A stretch of 47,146 bases of DNA from the NCBI GenBank assembly GCA_028290905.1, contig JAQGIW010000099.1, positions 1-47,146 of the forward strand, read 5' to 3'. This DNA is from Caulobacteraceae bacterium. GTDB taxonomy: Bacteria > Pseudomonadota > Alphaproteobacteria > Caulobacterales > Caulobacteraceae. Under the pieces are notes generated by a model. It saw only the letters and a list, made by a program, of their open reading frames with translations. It was not told the origin of the DNA and searched no databases. Of this stretch, positions 7,180 through 15,656 are shown piece after piece (positions within the stretch are counted from its first letter, which is position 1; every line of letters starts with the position of its first letter). The position numbers and the translations under genes are program-made.

Positions 7180-9753
7180 ATGGTCCGATACAATCCCAAG
7201 GCGGTGGAGCCGAAGTGGCGGGCGGCCTGGGACGAGGCCGACGCCTTTCGTGCTGAAACCGGCTCGTCGAGGCCGAAATACTATGTGCTGGAGATGTTTC
7301 CCTATCCCTCCGGCCAGCTGCACGTGGGTCACGCCCGCAACTACGCCATGGGCGACGTGGTCGCCCGCTTCAAGCGCGCCCGCGGGTTCAACGTCCTCCA
7401 CCCCATGGGATGGGACGCCTTCGGCCTGCCGGCGGAAAACGCCGCCGCCGAGCGGGGTATCGATCCCGCCGCATGGACGGGCGAGAACATCGTCCGCATG
7501 CGCGACGAGCTGAAGCGCCTGGGACTGTCCCTCGACTGGTCCCGGGAACTGGCGACCTGCGATCCGGAATACTATGGCCGCCAGCAGAACTGGTTTCTGA
7601 GGCTGCTCGAGCGTGGCCTCGTGTACCGCAAGGAAGGCCTGGTGAACTGGGACCCGGTCGACATGACCGTCCTGGCCAACGAGCAGGTCGTCGACGGGCG
7701 CGGGTGGCGGTCGGGCGCGGTGGTCGAGCGCCGCAAGCTCAACCAATGGTTCCTGCGCATCACCGACTATGCCGAGGAACTGCTTCAGGGGCTGGAGACC
7801 CTGGACCGGTGGCCCGAGAAGGTGCGGCTGATGCAGGAGAACTGGATCGGCAAGTCGCGCGGTCTGCGCCTGACGTTCCGCTTTGCCGGCCCCCTGCCGC
7901 TCCATCACGCCTCGGACGGCGTCACGGTCTACACCACCCGGCCGGACACCCTTTATGGCGCGAGCTTCATCGCCGTCTCTCCCGACCATCCCCTGGCGAC
8001 CGAGCTGGCCGCCCGCGATCCTGAGGTCGCCGGCTTCATCGCCAGGGCGCGGCAGGGGGGCACCTCCGAGGCCGAGATCGAGGCGGCCGAGAAGCTGGGC
8101 TGGGATACCGGCTTGCGCGTTGAACATCCCTTTGATTCAAAACGGGAATTGCCCGTCTGGATCGCCAACTTCGTGCTCATGGACTACGGGACCGGCGCGA
8201 TCTTCGGCTGTCCCGCCCACGATCAACGCGACCTGGACTTCGCCCGCAAGTACGGCCTGCCGGTCATCCCCGTCGTCCTGCCGCCCGCGGAAGATGCCGC
8301 CTCGTTTCACGTGAAACAGGAAGCTTATGTCGGTCCGGGCCGAATCTACAATTCCGATTTCCTCGACGGCCTGGACATCGAATCCGCGAAGGCGGCGGCC
8401 ATCGCCCGCGCCGAGGCCGAGGGGATCGGCGAGGGCGCCACGGTCTTCCGCCTGCGCGACTGGGGCGTGGCGCGCCAGAGGGGCTGGGGCTGCCCGGTCC
8501 CGGTGATCCACTGCGCCAACTGCGGCGTCGTCCCCGTTCCCGTCGGCCAGCTGCCGGTCCGGCTGCCTGAGGGCCTGGATTTCAGCCAGCCGGGTAACGC
8601 CCTGGCCCGACATCCCACCTGGAAGCACGCCACCTGTCCCCGGTGCCAGGGGCCCGCCGAGCGGGAAACCGACACCCTGGACACCTTCGTCGACTCCTCC
8701 TGGTACTTCGCCCGCTTCCCCGATCCGCACGCGGAGCCCCCCATCGACAAGGCCGCGGCCGACTACTGGCTGCCGGTGGATCAGTATATCGGCGGCGTCG
8801 AACACGCCGTGCTCCACCTGCTATATTCGCGGTTCGTCACCCGCGCCCTGGCCGATGAGGGCCTGCTGTCGGTCCGCGAGCCGTTCGCCGGCCTCTTCAC
8901 CCAGGGCATGGTCACCCACGAGACCTATCGCCGCCAGTCCGGGGAATGGCTGGAACCGGGGGAGGTGGAGATTCGCAACGAAGGCGCCACCCGCCGCGCC
9001 TACGACATCGCCACCGGCGAACCTGTCGTGATCGGCGAGGCGGAGAAGATGTCCAAGTCCAAGCGCAACGTCGTCGCGCCGGCCGACATTGCCGACACCT
9101 ATGGCGTCGATGCCGCCCGCATCTTCGTGCTGTCCGATTCCCCGCCCGAGCGCGACGTGCAATGGACCAGCGCCGGCGTCGAAGGCGCGTGGCGCCTGAT
9201 CAACCGCATCTGGGCCGAGTTCGAAGAAGGCCTGGACCATGCCGAGGGCGCCGGCGATGCGGCGGCCGGCCTCGAGCTGCGCCACTCCACTCACAAGGCG
9301 ATCAAGGCGGTCACCGAGGCCATCGAGGGCTTCCGGTTCAACAGCGCCATCGCCCGCCTCTATGAGTTCGTCGCCGCGGTGCGTGAGGCGCGCCTCGCCC
9401 GGGCCTCGGGCGACGCCCGGCGTGAGGCTCTCAGCACACTCGCCCGGCTGGTGGCGCCCTTCGCCCCTCATCTTGCGGAAGAGGTCTGGCAAACGATCGG
9501 TGAGTCTGGTCTCCTGGCTCTCGCTCCGTGGCCCGTGTGGGATCCCGGCCTCGCCGACGACGACGAGCGCATCCTGCCGGTCCAGATCAACGGCAAGCGG
9601 CGCGGCGAGGTGCGCGCGCCGGCCGGCGCGTCGGCGGGGGAGGTGGAGAAGCTGGTGTTCGAGAACGAGGAGATCGCCAGGCGCCTCGAGGGCGTCACCG
9701 TCCGCAAGGTGATCGTGGTGCCCGACCGCATCGTCAATCTGGTGGTGGCCTAG
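7180..9753 (+). CDS. leuS: Leucine-tRNA ligase
   Basis: Class I aminoacyl-tRNA synthetase that charges tRNA-Leu. The 857-residue length is normal for a bacterial LeuRS. Seen: the HIGH motif as LHVGHARN near residue 47, the CP1 editing domain with [14 protein letters not shown] and [13 protein letters not shown], a zinc-type CxxC pair (CANCGVVP and CPRCQG), the class I KMSKS motif as EKMSKSKRN, then the anticodon-binding helical domain and C-terminal domain. A TGAGGAG ribosome-binding site precedes the ATG. A parS site lies within codons 375-380. lptE follows after 3 bases and holA after that, an arrangement common in alphaproteobacteria. Confidence 0.98.
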   Translation: MVRYNPKAVEPKWRAAWDEADAFRAETGSSRPKYYVLEMFPYPSGQLHVGHARNYAMGDVVARFKRARGFNVLHPMGWDAFGLPAENAAAERGIDPAAWTGENIVRMRDELKRLGLSLDWSRELATCDPEYYGRQQNWFLRLLERGLVYRKEGLVNWDPVDMTVLANEQVVDGRGWRSGAVVERRKLNQWFLRITDYAEELLQGLETLDRWPEKVRLMQENWIGKSRGLRLTFRFAGPLPLHHASDGVTVYTTRPDTLYGASFIAVSPDHPLATELAARDPEVAGFIARARQGGTSEAEIEAAEKLGWDTGLRVEHPFDSKRELPVWIANFVLMDYGTGAIFGCPAHDQRDLDFARKYGLPVIPVVLPPAEDAASFHVKQEAYVGPGRIYNSDFLDGLDIESAKAAAIARAEAEGIGEGATVFRLRDWGVARQRGWGCPVPVIHCANCGVVPVPVGQLPVRLPEGLDFSQPGNALARHPTWKHATCPRCQGPAERETDTLDTFVDSSWYFARFPDPHAEPPIDKAAADYWLPVDQYIGGVEHAVLHLLYSRFVTRALADEGLLSVREPFAGLFTQGMVTHETYRRQSGEWLEPGEVEIRNEGATRRAYDIATGEPVVIGEAEKMSKSKRNVVAPADIADTYGVDAARIFVLSDSPPERDVQWTSAGVEGAWRLINRIWAEFEEGLDHAEGAGDAAAGLELRHSTHKAIKAVTEAIEGFRFNSAIARLYEFVAAVREARLARASGDARREALSTLARLVAPFAPHLAEEVWQTIGESGLLALAPWPVWDPGLADDDERILPVQINGKRRGEVRAPAGASAGEVEKLVFENEEIARRLEGVTVRKVIVVPDRIVNLVVA
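8303..8318. promoter_or_regulatory. parS: parS centromere site inside leuS
   Basis: CGTTTCACGTGAAACA matches the 16-base bacterial parS consensus TGTTTCACGTGAAACA at 15 of 16 positions, with a perfect 14-base palindrome at 8304-8317. It is read as S-F-H-V-K-Q at LeuRS residues 375-380. ParB from the nearby parAB genes should bind here, load CTP and spread. It lies about 3 kb from parB and about 12 kb left of the presumed origin. Confidence 0.9.
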
Positions 9754-9756
9754 GCC

Positions 9757-10269
9757 ATGCGCGGGCGCGCCCTTCTCGTCCCGGCCGCCATCCTGGCCCT
9801 GGGGGCCATTCTGGGCGGCTGCGGCTTCACCCCGATGTACGCCTCGCCGACCGTGGCCTCCGGCCTGCCGGCCATCCAGGTCGTCGCGCCCCAGGGCCGG
9901 GTGGCCTATCTTCTGCGCGAGGATCTCGACGACGCCCTGGCCCATGACAAGAGCGCGCCGGCGGCCTGGCGGCTCGAGTTCACGGTGAAGCAGACGCGCG
10001 ATCCGCGCGGCCTGAGCGTCACCGACGTGGCCGAGCGCTACGAGGTGGGCCTGACGGTCAACTATACCCTGACGTCCGTCGCGACCGGCAAGGTCGCCCA
10101 TATCGGTCAGGTCAGCACTGAGGTCTTCTACGACGAGGCCGGCGCGCCCTATGCCGGCATCGCAGCGCGCCAGGACAGCCAGGAACGGGTCGCCTCGGAC
10201 GCGGCGCGCCGCATCCAGCTCGACCTCGCCGCCTGGATGGCCCGACACAAGGGTCCGGAAGGCGGCTGA
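9757..10269 (+). CDS. lptE: LPS-assembly lipoprotein LptE
   Basis: Outer-membrane lipoprotein that plugs the LptD barrel and helps insert lipopolysaccharide. The product has 170 residues, with a signal peptide and lipobox LGGCGF (Cys22), followed directly by FTPMYAS, the usual start of mature alphaproteobacterial LptE. The rest is the mixed alpha/beta fold: YLLREDLDDAL, YEVGLTVNYTLTSVATGKVAH and a C-terminal helix SQERVASDAARRIQLDLAAW. It begins 3 bases after the leuS stop and is followed 3 bases later by holA, the conserved leuS-lptE-holA order. Confidence 0.88.
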   Translation: MRGRALLVPAAILALGAILGGCGFTPMYASPTVASGLPAIQVVAPQGRVAYLLREDLDDALAHDKSAPAAWRLEFTVKQTRDPRGLSVTDVAERYEVGLTVNYTLTSVATGKVAHIGQVSTEVFYDEAGAPYAGIAARQDSQERVASDAARRIQLDLAAWMARHKGPEGG

Positions 10270-10272
10270 GGC

Positions 10273-11325
10273 GTGATCGTCCAGCGGCGTCCGGACATCG
10301 ACCGCTTCCTGGCCGGCCCCGGACCTCAGATCCGGGCCGCGGTGCTGCATGGCCGGGATCAGGGCGTCGTCCGCGAACGCGCCCAGACCCTCGCCGCCGC
10401 CGTCACCGAGCGGCCCGACGACCCGTTCAACGTCGCCATCCTTTCCGAGGCCGATCTCGCCGCCGATGAGGGAAAGCTCGACGGTGAGCTGATGGCCCTC
10501 TCCATGCTGGGCGGCCGGCGGCTGGTCCGTCTTCGGATCGCCGGCGACAAGCCCGCCGTCGACCGCCTCGTCGCCGGGGCCCTCGCGAATCACCTCAAGG
10601 ACCGCTTCAATCCCGAGGCCTTCTTCCTGGTGGAGGCAGGCTCCCTTGGACGCGATTCGGCCCTGCGCAAGGCGGGGGAAGCGGCGCCCGGGTGCGGCGT
10701 GATCCCCTGCTACGAGGACGAGCCGGCCGACCTCGCCAGATTGGCCCGCGAAGCCCTGGCCGCCGACAAGCTCGCCCTCAGCGCCGAGGCCCTCGACACC
10801 TTCATCGCGCGCCTGCCGCACGAACGCGGCGTGGCGCGACGGGAGATCGAACGGCTGATCCTGTTCCTCGGCCCCGGACGCAACGCCACGGCCGGGCTTG
10901 CCGATCTGGAAGGCTTCTTCGGCGTCGAGCCCGAGGCCTCACTGAGCGAGGCGGCCTTCGACGCCTTTGGCGGGCGCCCGGCGGCGGCCCACGCGGGACT
11001 CCGGCGGGCCGGACAGGAAGGCGAGAGTGGCGTGGGCGCCGTGCGGGCGATGGGGATGCATCTGGCCCGGCTGCGGCGGGTTGCTGTCCTGCACCGGGCC
11101 GGCGAGGCCCTGCAGACCGCCGCCAAAGCTTCGGGGGTGTTCTGGAAGCAGGAGCGCGAATTCCTCCGCCAGGTGCAGGCCTGGAGCCTGGCCGAACTCG
11201 ACGGCGCCCAGGACGACATCCTCGCCGCCGATCGGGCCTGCAAGCGGGCCGGATCGCCCGACGCCCTCCTCGCCGAACGCCTCGCCCTCTCCATAGCCGG
11301 CCGCGCCCGCCGGCTGGGGCTCTAA
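10273..11325 (+). CDS. holA: DNA polymerase III subunit delta
   Basis: Delta subunit of the clamp loader, which opens the beta sliding clamp and loads it on DNA. The 350-residue product has family features: FLAGPGPQIRAAVLHGRDQGVVRERAQTL (in motifs PQIRAAVLHGRD and VVRERAQTL), LSMLGGRRLVRLR, FFLVEAGSL, ALAADKLALSAEAL and RREIERLILFLG. There is no Walker A, as expected for delta. The GTG start at 10273 lies 3 bases after lptE. The 3' end overlaps parB by 4 bases in convergent orientation, so no separate terminator fits between them. Confidence 0.93.
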   Translation: MIVQRRPDIDRFLAGPGPQIRAAVLHGRDQGVVRERAQTLAAAVTERPDDPFNVAILSEADLAADEGKLDGELMALSMLGGRRLVRLRIAGDKPAVDRLVAGALANHLKDRFNPEAFFLVEAGSLGRDSALRKAGEAAPGCGVIPCYEDEPADLARLAREALAADKLALSAEALDTFIARLPHERGVARREIERLILFLGPGRNATAGLADLEGFFGVEPEASLSEAAFDAFGGRPAAAHAGLRRAGQEGESGVGAVRAMGMHLARLRRVAVLHRAGEALQTAAKASGVFWKQEREFLRQVQAWSLAELDGAQDDILAADRACKRAGSPDALLAERLALSIAGRARRLGL

Positions 11326-12212
11326 TCCGACGACGCGCCGCGCGACAGCCGGCGGCACAGGTCGTCGAGCTGTTCGAGGGTGCCATAGGCGATGCGCACC
11401 TCGCCGGGGCCGCCGCGGTGACGGATCTCCACCGCGAGGCCCAGGACCTCCTCCAGATCCGCTTCCAGGGAACGCGTGTCGGTGTCTTTCGCCGCGGCTC
11501 CCTTCGCCCTCCTCGAGGCGACGCTCCCCTCCCGCTTCGCCGTCCGGGCCAGGGCCTCCGTCTGGCGCACGCTGAGTCCCAGCCTGACCACACGCTCGGC
11601 CAGGGCGACGGCGTCGCCCACCTCGAGCAGGGCCCGGGCGTGGCCCGCCGTCAGCCGCCCCTGCTCCACGTGCTCCTGGACGACGGCGGGCAGGCGCATC
11701 AGGCGCAGGGTGTTGGCCACATGGCTGCGGCTCTTGCCGACCACCTTGGCGATGGCGTCAGGGCTGCGCTTGAACCGCTGCGCCATGGCGTCATAGCCGC
11801 GCGCCTCCTCGAGGGCGTTGAGATCGGCGCGCTGGATGTTCTCGATCAGCGCCACCTCCATCACCTCCTGGTCGGCCAGGTCCCTGACCAGCGCGGGAAT
11901 GGCCCGCAGGCCGGCCTGTTGAGCCGCCCGCCAGCGTCGCTCGCCGGCGATGATCTGATAGGCTTTCTCCTGGCCGGGCATCGGCCGCACGAGAATGGGC
12001 TGCAGCACGCCCCGCTGCCTGATCGAGGCGGCCAGCTCGGCCAGCTCCTCCGGCCCGAACGCCTTGCGGGGCTGGCCCGGGTTCGGCCGGATCAGCTCGA
12101 TCGCCACGTCGAGCACCCCGGCCGCGCGCCGGCCTTCCGGGGTCGAGGCGCCCTCGACCTCGTCCAGCAGCGCGGACAAGCCGCGACCCAGGCCCCGTCG
12201 ACCTTCCGCCAT
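11322..12212 (-). CDS. parB: Chromosome-partitioning protein ParB
   Basis: parS-binding CTP clamp that nucleates the origin segregation complex. The product has 296 residues from the ATG at 12212, which is preceded by GAGGAG; a longer in-frame start at 12257 lies inside parA and lacks family similarity. Order of parts: an N-terminal ParA-contact peptide (RRGLGRGLSALL), the CTP-binding N domain with PNPGQPRKAF, QPILVRP and GERRWRAAQ, the LIENIQRADLNALEEA segment, a helix-turn-helix region (SPDAIAKVVGKSRSHVAN), and a C-terminal dimerisation domain. parA lies just upstream and overlaps none of this start; parS sites lie on both sides. Confidence 0.96.
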   Translation of the reverse strand: MAEGRRGLGRGLSALLDEVEGASTPEGRRAAGVLDVAIELIRPNPGQPRKAFGPEELAELAASIRQRGVLQPILVRPMPGQEKAYQIIAGERRWRAAQQAGLRAIPALVRDLADQEVMEVALIENIQRADLNALEEARGYDAMAQRFKRSPDAIAKVVGKSRSHVANTLRLMRLPAVVQEHVEQGRLTAGHARALLEVGDAVALAERVVRLGLSVRQTEALARTAKREGSVASRRAKGAAAKDTDTRSLEADLEEVLGLAVEIRHRGGPGEVRIAYGTLEQLDDLCRRLSRGASSD

Positions 12213-12237
12213 CACGCAAACTCCTCGGTATGCGGGG

Positions 12238-13041
12238 TCACGCCGGCGCCGCCCCACGCTCGCGCGTCATGACCTCCCGCGCCAGCTTCAGATAGGCCTG
12301 GCTGCCGGCGCAGTGGAGGTCGTAGATGATTGCCGGCTTGCCGAACGACGGCGCCTCCGAGAGGCGGACGTTGCGCGGAATCATGGTGTCGTAGACCCGG
12401 TCGCCCAGGTGGTCGCGCACGTCCTTGGCCACCTGCCCGGACAGGGTGTTGCGTCGGTCGTACATGGTCAGGACCACGCCCTGGATCTCCAGGCCCGGGT
12501 TGAGCGAGGTGCGGACCTGCTCGACGGTGCGCAGCAGCTGGGTCAGGCCCTCCAGGGCGAAGAACTCGCACTGCAGCGGCACCAGGACTGCGTCGGCGGC
12601 CGTCATGGCGTTGACGGTCAGCAGGTTCAGCGACGGCGGGCAGTCGATGAGAACATGGCTGTAGGTCCTGGCCGCGCGGAGGCCGGCGAGGGCGTCGCGC
12701 AGCCTGAACGCGCGCCTCGCCGTCTGCCCCAGCTCCAGCTCCACGCCGGAGAGATCGGCCTCGGCCGGCACGAGATGAAGACCCGGGATGCCCGTCTCGA
12801 TGATCGCCTCACTGATCGGCAGCTCGTCCATCATCACATCGTAGAGGGTCTTGGCCCGCCCGTGGGGCGGCACGCCAAGTCCCGTGGAGGCGTTTCCCTG
12901 GGGATCGCTGTCGATCAGCAGCACCGACTCGCCTACGGCCGAGAGCGCGGCGCCGAGATTGATCGCGGTCGTGGTCTTTCCCACGCCGCCCTTCTGGTTG
13001 GCGATGGTCAGAACGCGCGGGGGTCTATGGCTTGGCGACAC
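12238..13041 (-). CDS. parA: Chromosome-partitioning ATPase ParA
   Basis: Deviant Walker-type ATPase that forms the gradient along which ParB-parS complexes are pulled to the new pole. The GTG at 13041 gives 267 residues and is preceded by GAGGAG; upstream in-frame starts fall in the rsmG coding end and add unrelated sequence. Seen: deviant Walker A ANQKGGVGKTTTA near the N-terminus, DSDPQGNASTGLG, Walker B-like VLIDCPPSLNLLT, and IPRNVRLSEAPSFGKP. It overlaps rsmG by 17 bases and is followed by parB, the usual mnmG-rsmG-parA-parB order. Confidence 0.97.
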   Translation of the reverse strand: MSPSHRPPRVLTIANQKGGVGKTTTAINLGAALSAVGESVLLIDSDPQGNASTGLGVPPHGRAKTLYDVMMDELPISEAIIETGIPGLHLVPAEADLSGVELELGQTARRAFRLRDALAGLRAARTYSHVLIDCPPSLNLLTVNAMTAADAVLVPLQCEFFALEGLTQLLRTVEQVRTSLNPGLEIQGVVLTMYDRRNTLSGQVAKDVRDHLGDRVYDTMIPRNVRLSEAPSFGKPAIIYDLHCAGSQAYLKLAREVMTRERGAAPA

Positions 13042-13756
13042 GGACGAGCTCCTCGATCGACAGCAACCGCCCCCGCGGATCACTCAGGCTCGGCGTCGTG
13101 CGGGCCTTGAATCGCCAGCTCCGCCGCGCCTCGGCGATCTCCGCCTCCACCTCGGCCCCCTTGAGGAACAACCCCCGGGCGCCCCGCGCCAGATAGGGCC
13201 GGGCGTAGGTCAGGAGCCGGTCCAGAGGAGCGCAGGCGCGGGCCGTGACCATCTCGACATTCAGCTCCAGGGACTCGGCGCGCGCATGATGGACCACGGC
13301 CGGCAGTTCCAGCGCTTCGACCACCTCCGCGAGGAACCGGCAGCGCTTGGCCATGCTCTCTATCAGGTGAACCCGCGCGCCGGGACGGTCCTTGAGCAGA
13401 ATCGCCAGCACCACCCCCGGCAACCCGGCCCCGCTGCCGAGATCCGCCCAGACCAGGGCCGGTGGCTCGGCCCATAGCAGTTGGGCGCTGTCGACGAAAT
13501 GCCGCCGCCAGAAATCCGCCAGCGTCGACTCACCCACCAGGTTGGCGACGCGGTTAGCCTCCGTCAGGCGCGCGCGGAAGCGCTCGACGGACTCCAGGCG
13601 CGCGGGCGTGGCGCCCACCGCGTCGAGGAACCCTGGCGGGAGGTCCGCCAGTTCAGGGAGAATATCGGCGCGGGATGATTTCCTCTGGAAATCAGAATCA
13701 GGCGCCGCACTCGAAATCCTAGAGCACGATTCAGCCACGAGGCCGTTCCATCTCAT
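13025..13756 (-). CDS. rsmG: 16S rRNA (guanine527-N7)-methyltransferase RsmG
   Basis: SAM-dependent methyltransferase that modifies G527 of 16S rRNA. Recognised by the SAM-binding WADLGSGAGLPGVVLA, the ESMAKRCRFL stretch after strand 2, and TARACAPLDRLL. The family homology begins around DAVGATPARLESVERF. The first ~15 residues from the ATG at 13756 (MRWNGLVAESCSR) are coded by a dispersed palindrome, so the true start is uncertain; GTG at 13738 also lies in the repeat, and no well-spaced ribosome-binding site is evident. The 3' end overlaps parA by 17 bases. Confidence 0.93.
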   Translation of the reverse strand: MRWNGLVAESCSRISSAAPDSDFQRKSSRADILPELADLPPGFLDAVGATPARLESVERFRARLTEANRVANLVGESTLADFWRRHFVDSAQLLWAEPPALVWADLGSGAGLPGVVLAILLKDRPGARVHLIESMAKRCRFLAEVVEALELPAVVHHARAESLELNVEMVTARACAPLDRLLTYARPYLARGARGLFLKGAEVEAEIAEARRSWRFKARTTPSLSDPRGRLLSIEELVRVAKP

Positions 13757-13771
13757 GGCATCGTGCTCTAG
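13719..13771. repeat. Dispersed CTAG-ended palindrome between mnmG and rsmG
   Basis: CTAGAGCACGAT (13719-13730) is repeated as its exact complement ATCGTGCTCTAG (13760-13771), a perfect 12-base inverted repeat around a 29-base centre. It shares the CTAGAGC ends of the composite repeat near 6957-7109. The mnmG stop codon (13768-13770) lies in one arm, and the first possible rsmG start codon lies in the centre. Confidence 0.8.
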
Positions 13772-15621
13772 GCGGCGCGGCGGCGGACATGGGCCAGCAG
13801 GGCCGTGATCGCCCCGGGCGTCACGCCTTCGATGCGGGCCGCCTGGCCAAGCGTGGCCGGCGCGACCGCGATCAGCTTCTCCCTGACCTCGTTCGACAGG
13901 CCGCCCAGCGCCGCATAGTCAAGATCGGCCGGCAGATGCAGGTCCGCCTCCCGGCGGAACAGCGCCACATCGGCCTCCTGACGCTCGAGATAGCCGTGAT
14001 AGGCCGCGTCGATCTCGACCTGCTCTCGCGCGAACGCCGGCCAGGAGGCGATCTGCGGCCACACCCGTGCCAAGTCGCCGAGGCCGATGTCCTTGTGGGT
14101 CAGCAGCTGCTGCAGGCTCCGCCGCTGCCCATCCGGCGTGATCTTGAAGCCGGCCTGGGCCGCTTGGCCTGGCGTGAGGGAAAGATCCTGTGCGGCCTCG
14201 CGGACGCCGGAGAGTACGGCAGCCTTGGCGCCATAGGCGGCGGCGCGCACGGCGCCCACGCAGCCGAACTCGACCCCGCGTGGGGTCAAGCGCTGGTCGG
14301 CGTTGTCGGCCCGCAGCCGCAGGCGGTACTCGGCCCGGCTGGTGAACATCCGATAGGGCTCCGTCACCCCGCGCGTCACCAGATCGTCGATCATCACGCC
14401 GATATAGGCCTCGTCGCGGCCGAGGATCGCCGGCGCCGAACCCGCGGCGGCGCGCGCGGCGTTCAGGCCCGCCATCAGGCCCTGGGCTGCCGCCTCCTCG
14501 TAGCCGGTCGTCCCGTTGATCTGGCCCGCGAGATAGAGCCCTGGCAGGCGCTTGACCTCCAGGGCGCCGGTGAGCTCCCGGGGATCCACATAGTCGTACT
14601 CGATGGCGTAGCCATGGCGGAACACCGCCACGGCCTCCAGGCCGGGGATGGTCCGCAGGAACCGGTCCTGCGTCTCGGCGCTGAGCGAGGTCGAGATGCC
14701 GTTGGGATAGACGGTCGGATCGTCCAGCCCCTCGGGCTCCAGGAAAATCTGGTGGCTGTCTCGCTCGCCGAAGCGCACGACCTTGTCCTCGATCGACGGG
14801 CAGTAGCGCGGACCCCGCCCCGCCAACCGCCCGCCATAGACCGCCGATTCCGCCAATCGCTCGGCGATGATCGCGTGGGTCTCAGGGGTGGTGGCGGTGA
14901 TGCCGCACTGGATCTGCGGCGTCAGGACCGGGCCGCCCAGGAAGGAGAACGGGACCGGTGGCTCGTCCCCCGGCTGCATCGTGAGCCCGCTCCAGTCGAT
15001 GGTGCGTCCGTCGAGCCGGGCCGGCGTGCCCGTCTTCAACCGTCCCATCGACAGACCCAGGGCATACAGACGCTCGGAGAGGCCGAGCGCCGGCGCGTCT
15101 CCTGCCCGGCCCGCCGCCACCCGCTCCTCGCCGCGATGGATGACTCCGCGCAGGAAAGTCCCGGTGGTCAGCACCACTGCTCCTGCCCGATAGGCCGTCG
15201 CGCTCGCCCCCACCACGCCGGCGGCGCGGCCGTTCTCCACGATGAGGTCCTCCACCGCCTCGGCGATGATTGTGAGGTTCCGCTGCCCCTCCAGCGCCTG
15301 CCTCATCGCCGCCCGATAGCGCGCCCGGTCGATCTGGGCGCGTGGGCCACGCACGGCTGGCCCGCGCGAGGCGTTCAGCATGCGGAACTGGATGCCGGCC
15401 TGGTCGGCCAAGCGGCCCATCAGCCCGTCGAGCGCGTCGATCTCGCGCACCAGATGGCCCTTGCCCAGGCCGCCGATGGCCGGGTTGCACGACATCTCGC
15501 CGATCGTCTCGACCTTGTGGGTGAGCAGTAGGGTGGCCGCGCCGAGCCTTGCCGCCGACGCCGCCGCCTCGCAGCCGGCGTGACCCCCGCCGATCACGAT
15601 CACATCCCAGGTTCGATCCAT
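13768..15621 (-). CDS. mnmG: tRNA U34 carboxymethylaminomethyl-modification enzyme MnmG
   Basis: FAD enzyme that, with MnmE, installs the carboxymethylaminomethyl group at wobble U34 of certain tRNAs. The product has 617 residues, the normal length. Seen: an N-terminal dinucleotide-binding [40 protein letters not shown] with the conserved Cys, [13 protein letters not shown], the [11 protein letters not shown] flavin motif, and the C-terminal tRNA-binding helices with [14 protein letters not shown]. It is read from the same strand as mnmE upstream, with a 35-base gap that holds parS, and rsmG downstream. Confidence 0.97.
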   Translation of the reverse strand: MDRTWDVIVIGGGHAGCEAAASAARLGAATLLLTHKVETIGEMSCNPAIGGLGKGHLVREIDALDGLMGRLADQAGIQFRMLNASRGPAVRGPRAQIDRARYRAAMRQALEGQRNLTIIAEAVEDLIVENGRAAGVVGASATAYRAGAVVLTTGTFLRGVIHRGEERVAAGRAGDAPALGLSERLYALGLSMGRLKTGTPARLDGRTIDWSGLTMQPGDEPPVPFSFLGGPVLTPQIQCGITATTPETHAIIAERLAESAVYGGRLAGRGPRYCPSIEDKVVRFGERDSHQIFLEPEGLDDPTVYPNGISTSLSAETQDRFLRTIPGLEAVAVFRHGYAIEYDYVDPRELTGALEVKRLPGLYLAGQINGTTGYEEAAAQGLMAGLNAARAAAGSAPAILGRDEAYIGVMIDDLVTRGVTEPYRMFTSRAEYRLRLRADNADQRLTPRGVEFGCVGAVRAAAYGAKAAVLSGVREAAQDLSLTPGQAAQAGFKITPDGQRRSLQQLLTHKDIGLGDLARVWPQIASWPAFAREQVEIDAAYHGYLERQEADVALFRREADLHLPADLDYAALGGLSNEVREKLIAVAPATLGQAARIEGVTPGAITALLAHVRRRAA

Positions 15622-15639
15622 GGCCTATCCTAGAGCATC

Positions 15640-15655
15640 TGTTTCACGTGAAACA
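15640..15655. promoter_or_regulatory. parS: parS centromere site between mnmE and mnmG
   Basis: TGTTTCACGTGAAACA is a perfect match to the parS consensus, and the palindrome extends one base on each side (15639-15656). It lies directly after the mnmE stop codon (15657-15659) and before the mnmG start (15621), about 2.6 kb from parA and 5 kb from the presumed origin. It should be a primary ParB loading site. Confidence 0.95.
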
Positions 15656-15656
15656 G

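Noticed and set aside
8821-10821. Very long open frame opposite leuS-lptE-holA (666 codons)
   Set aside because: Antisense shadow; composition rich in Gly/His/Arg/Asp with no fold signature, while the plus strand has three recognised genes.
13789-15531. Long open frame opposite mnmG (580 codons)
   Set aside because: Antisense shadow of mnmG; no family features.
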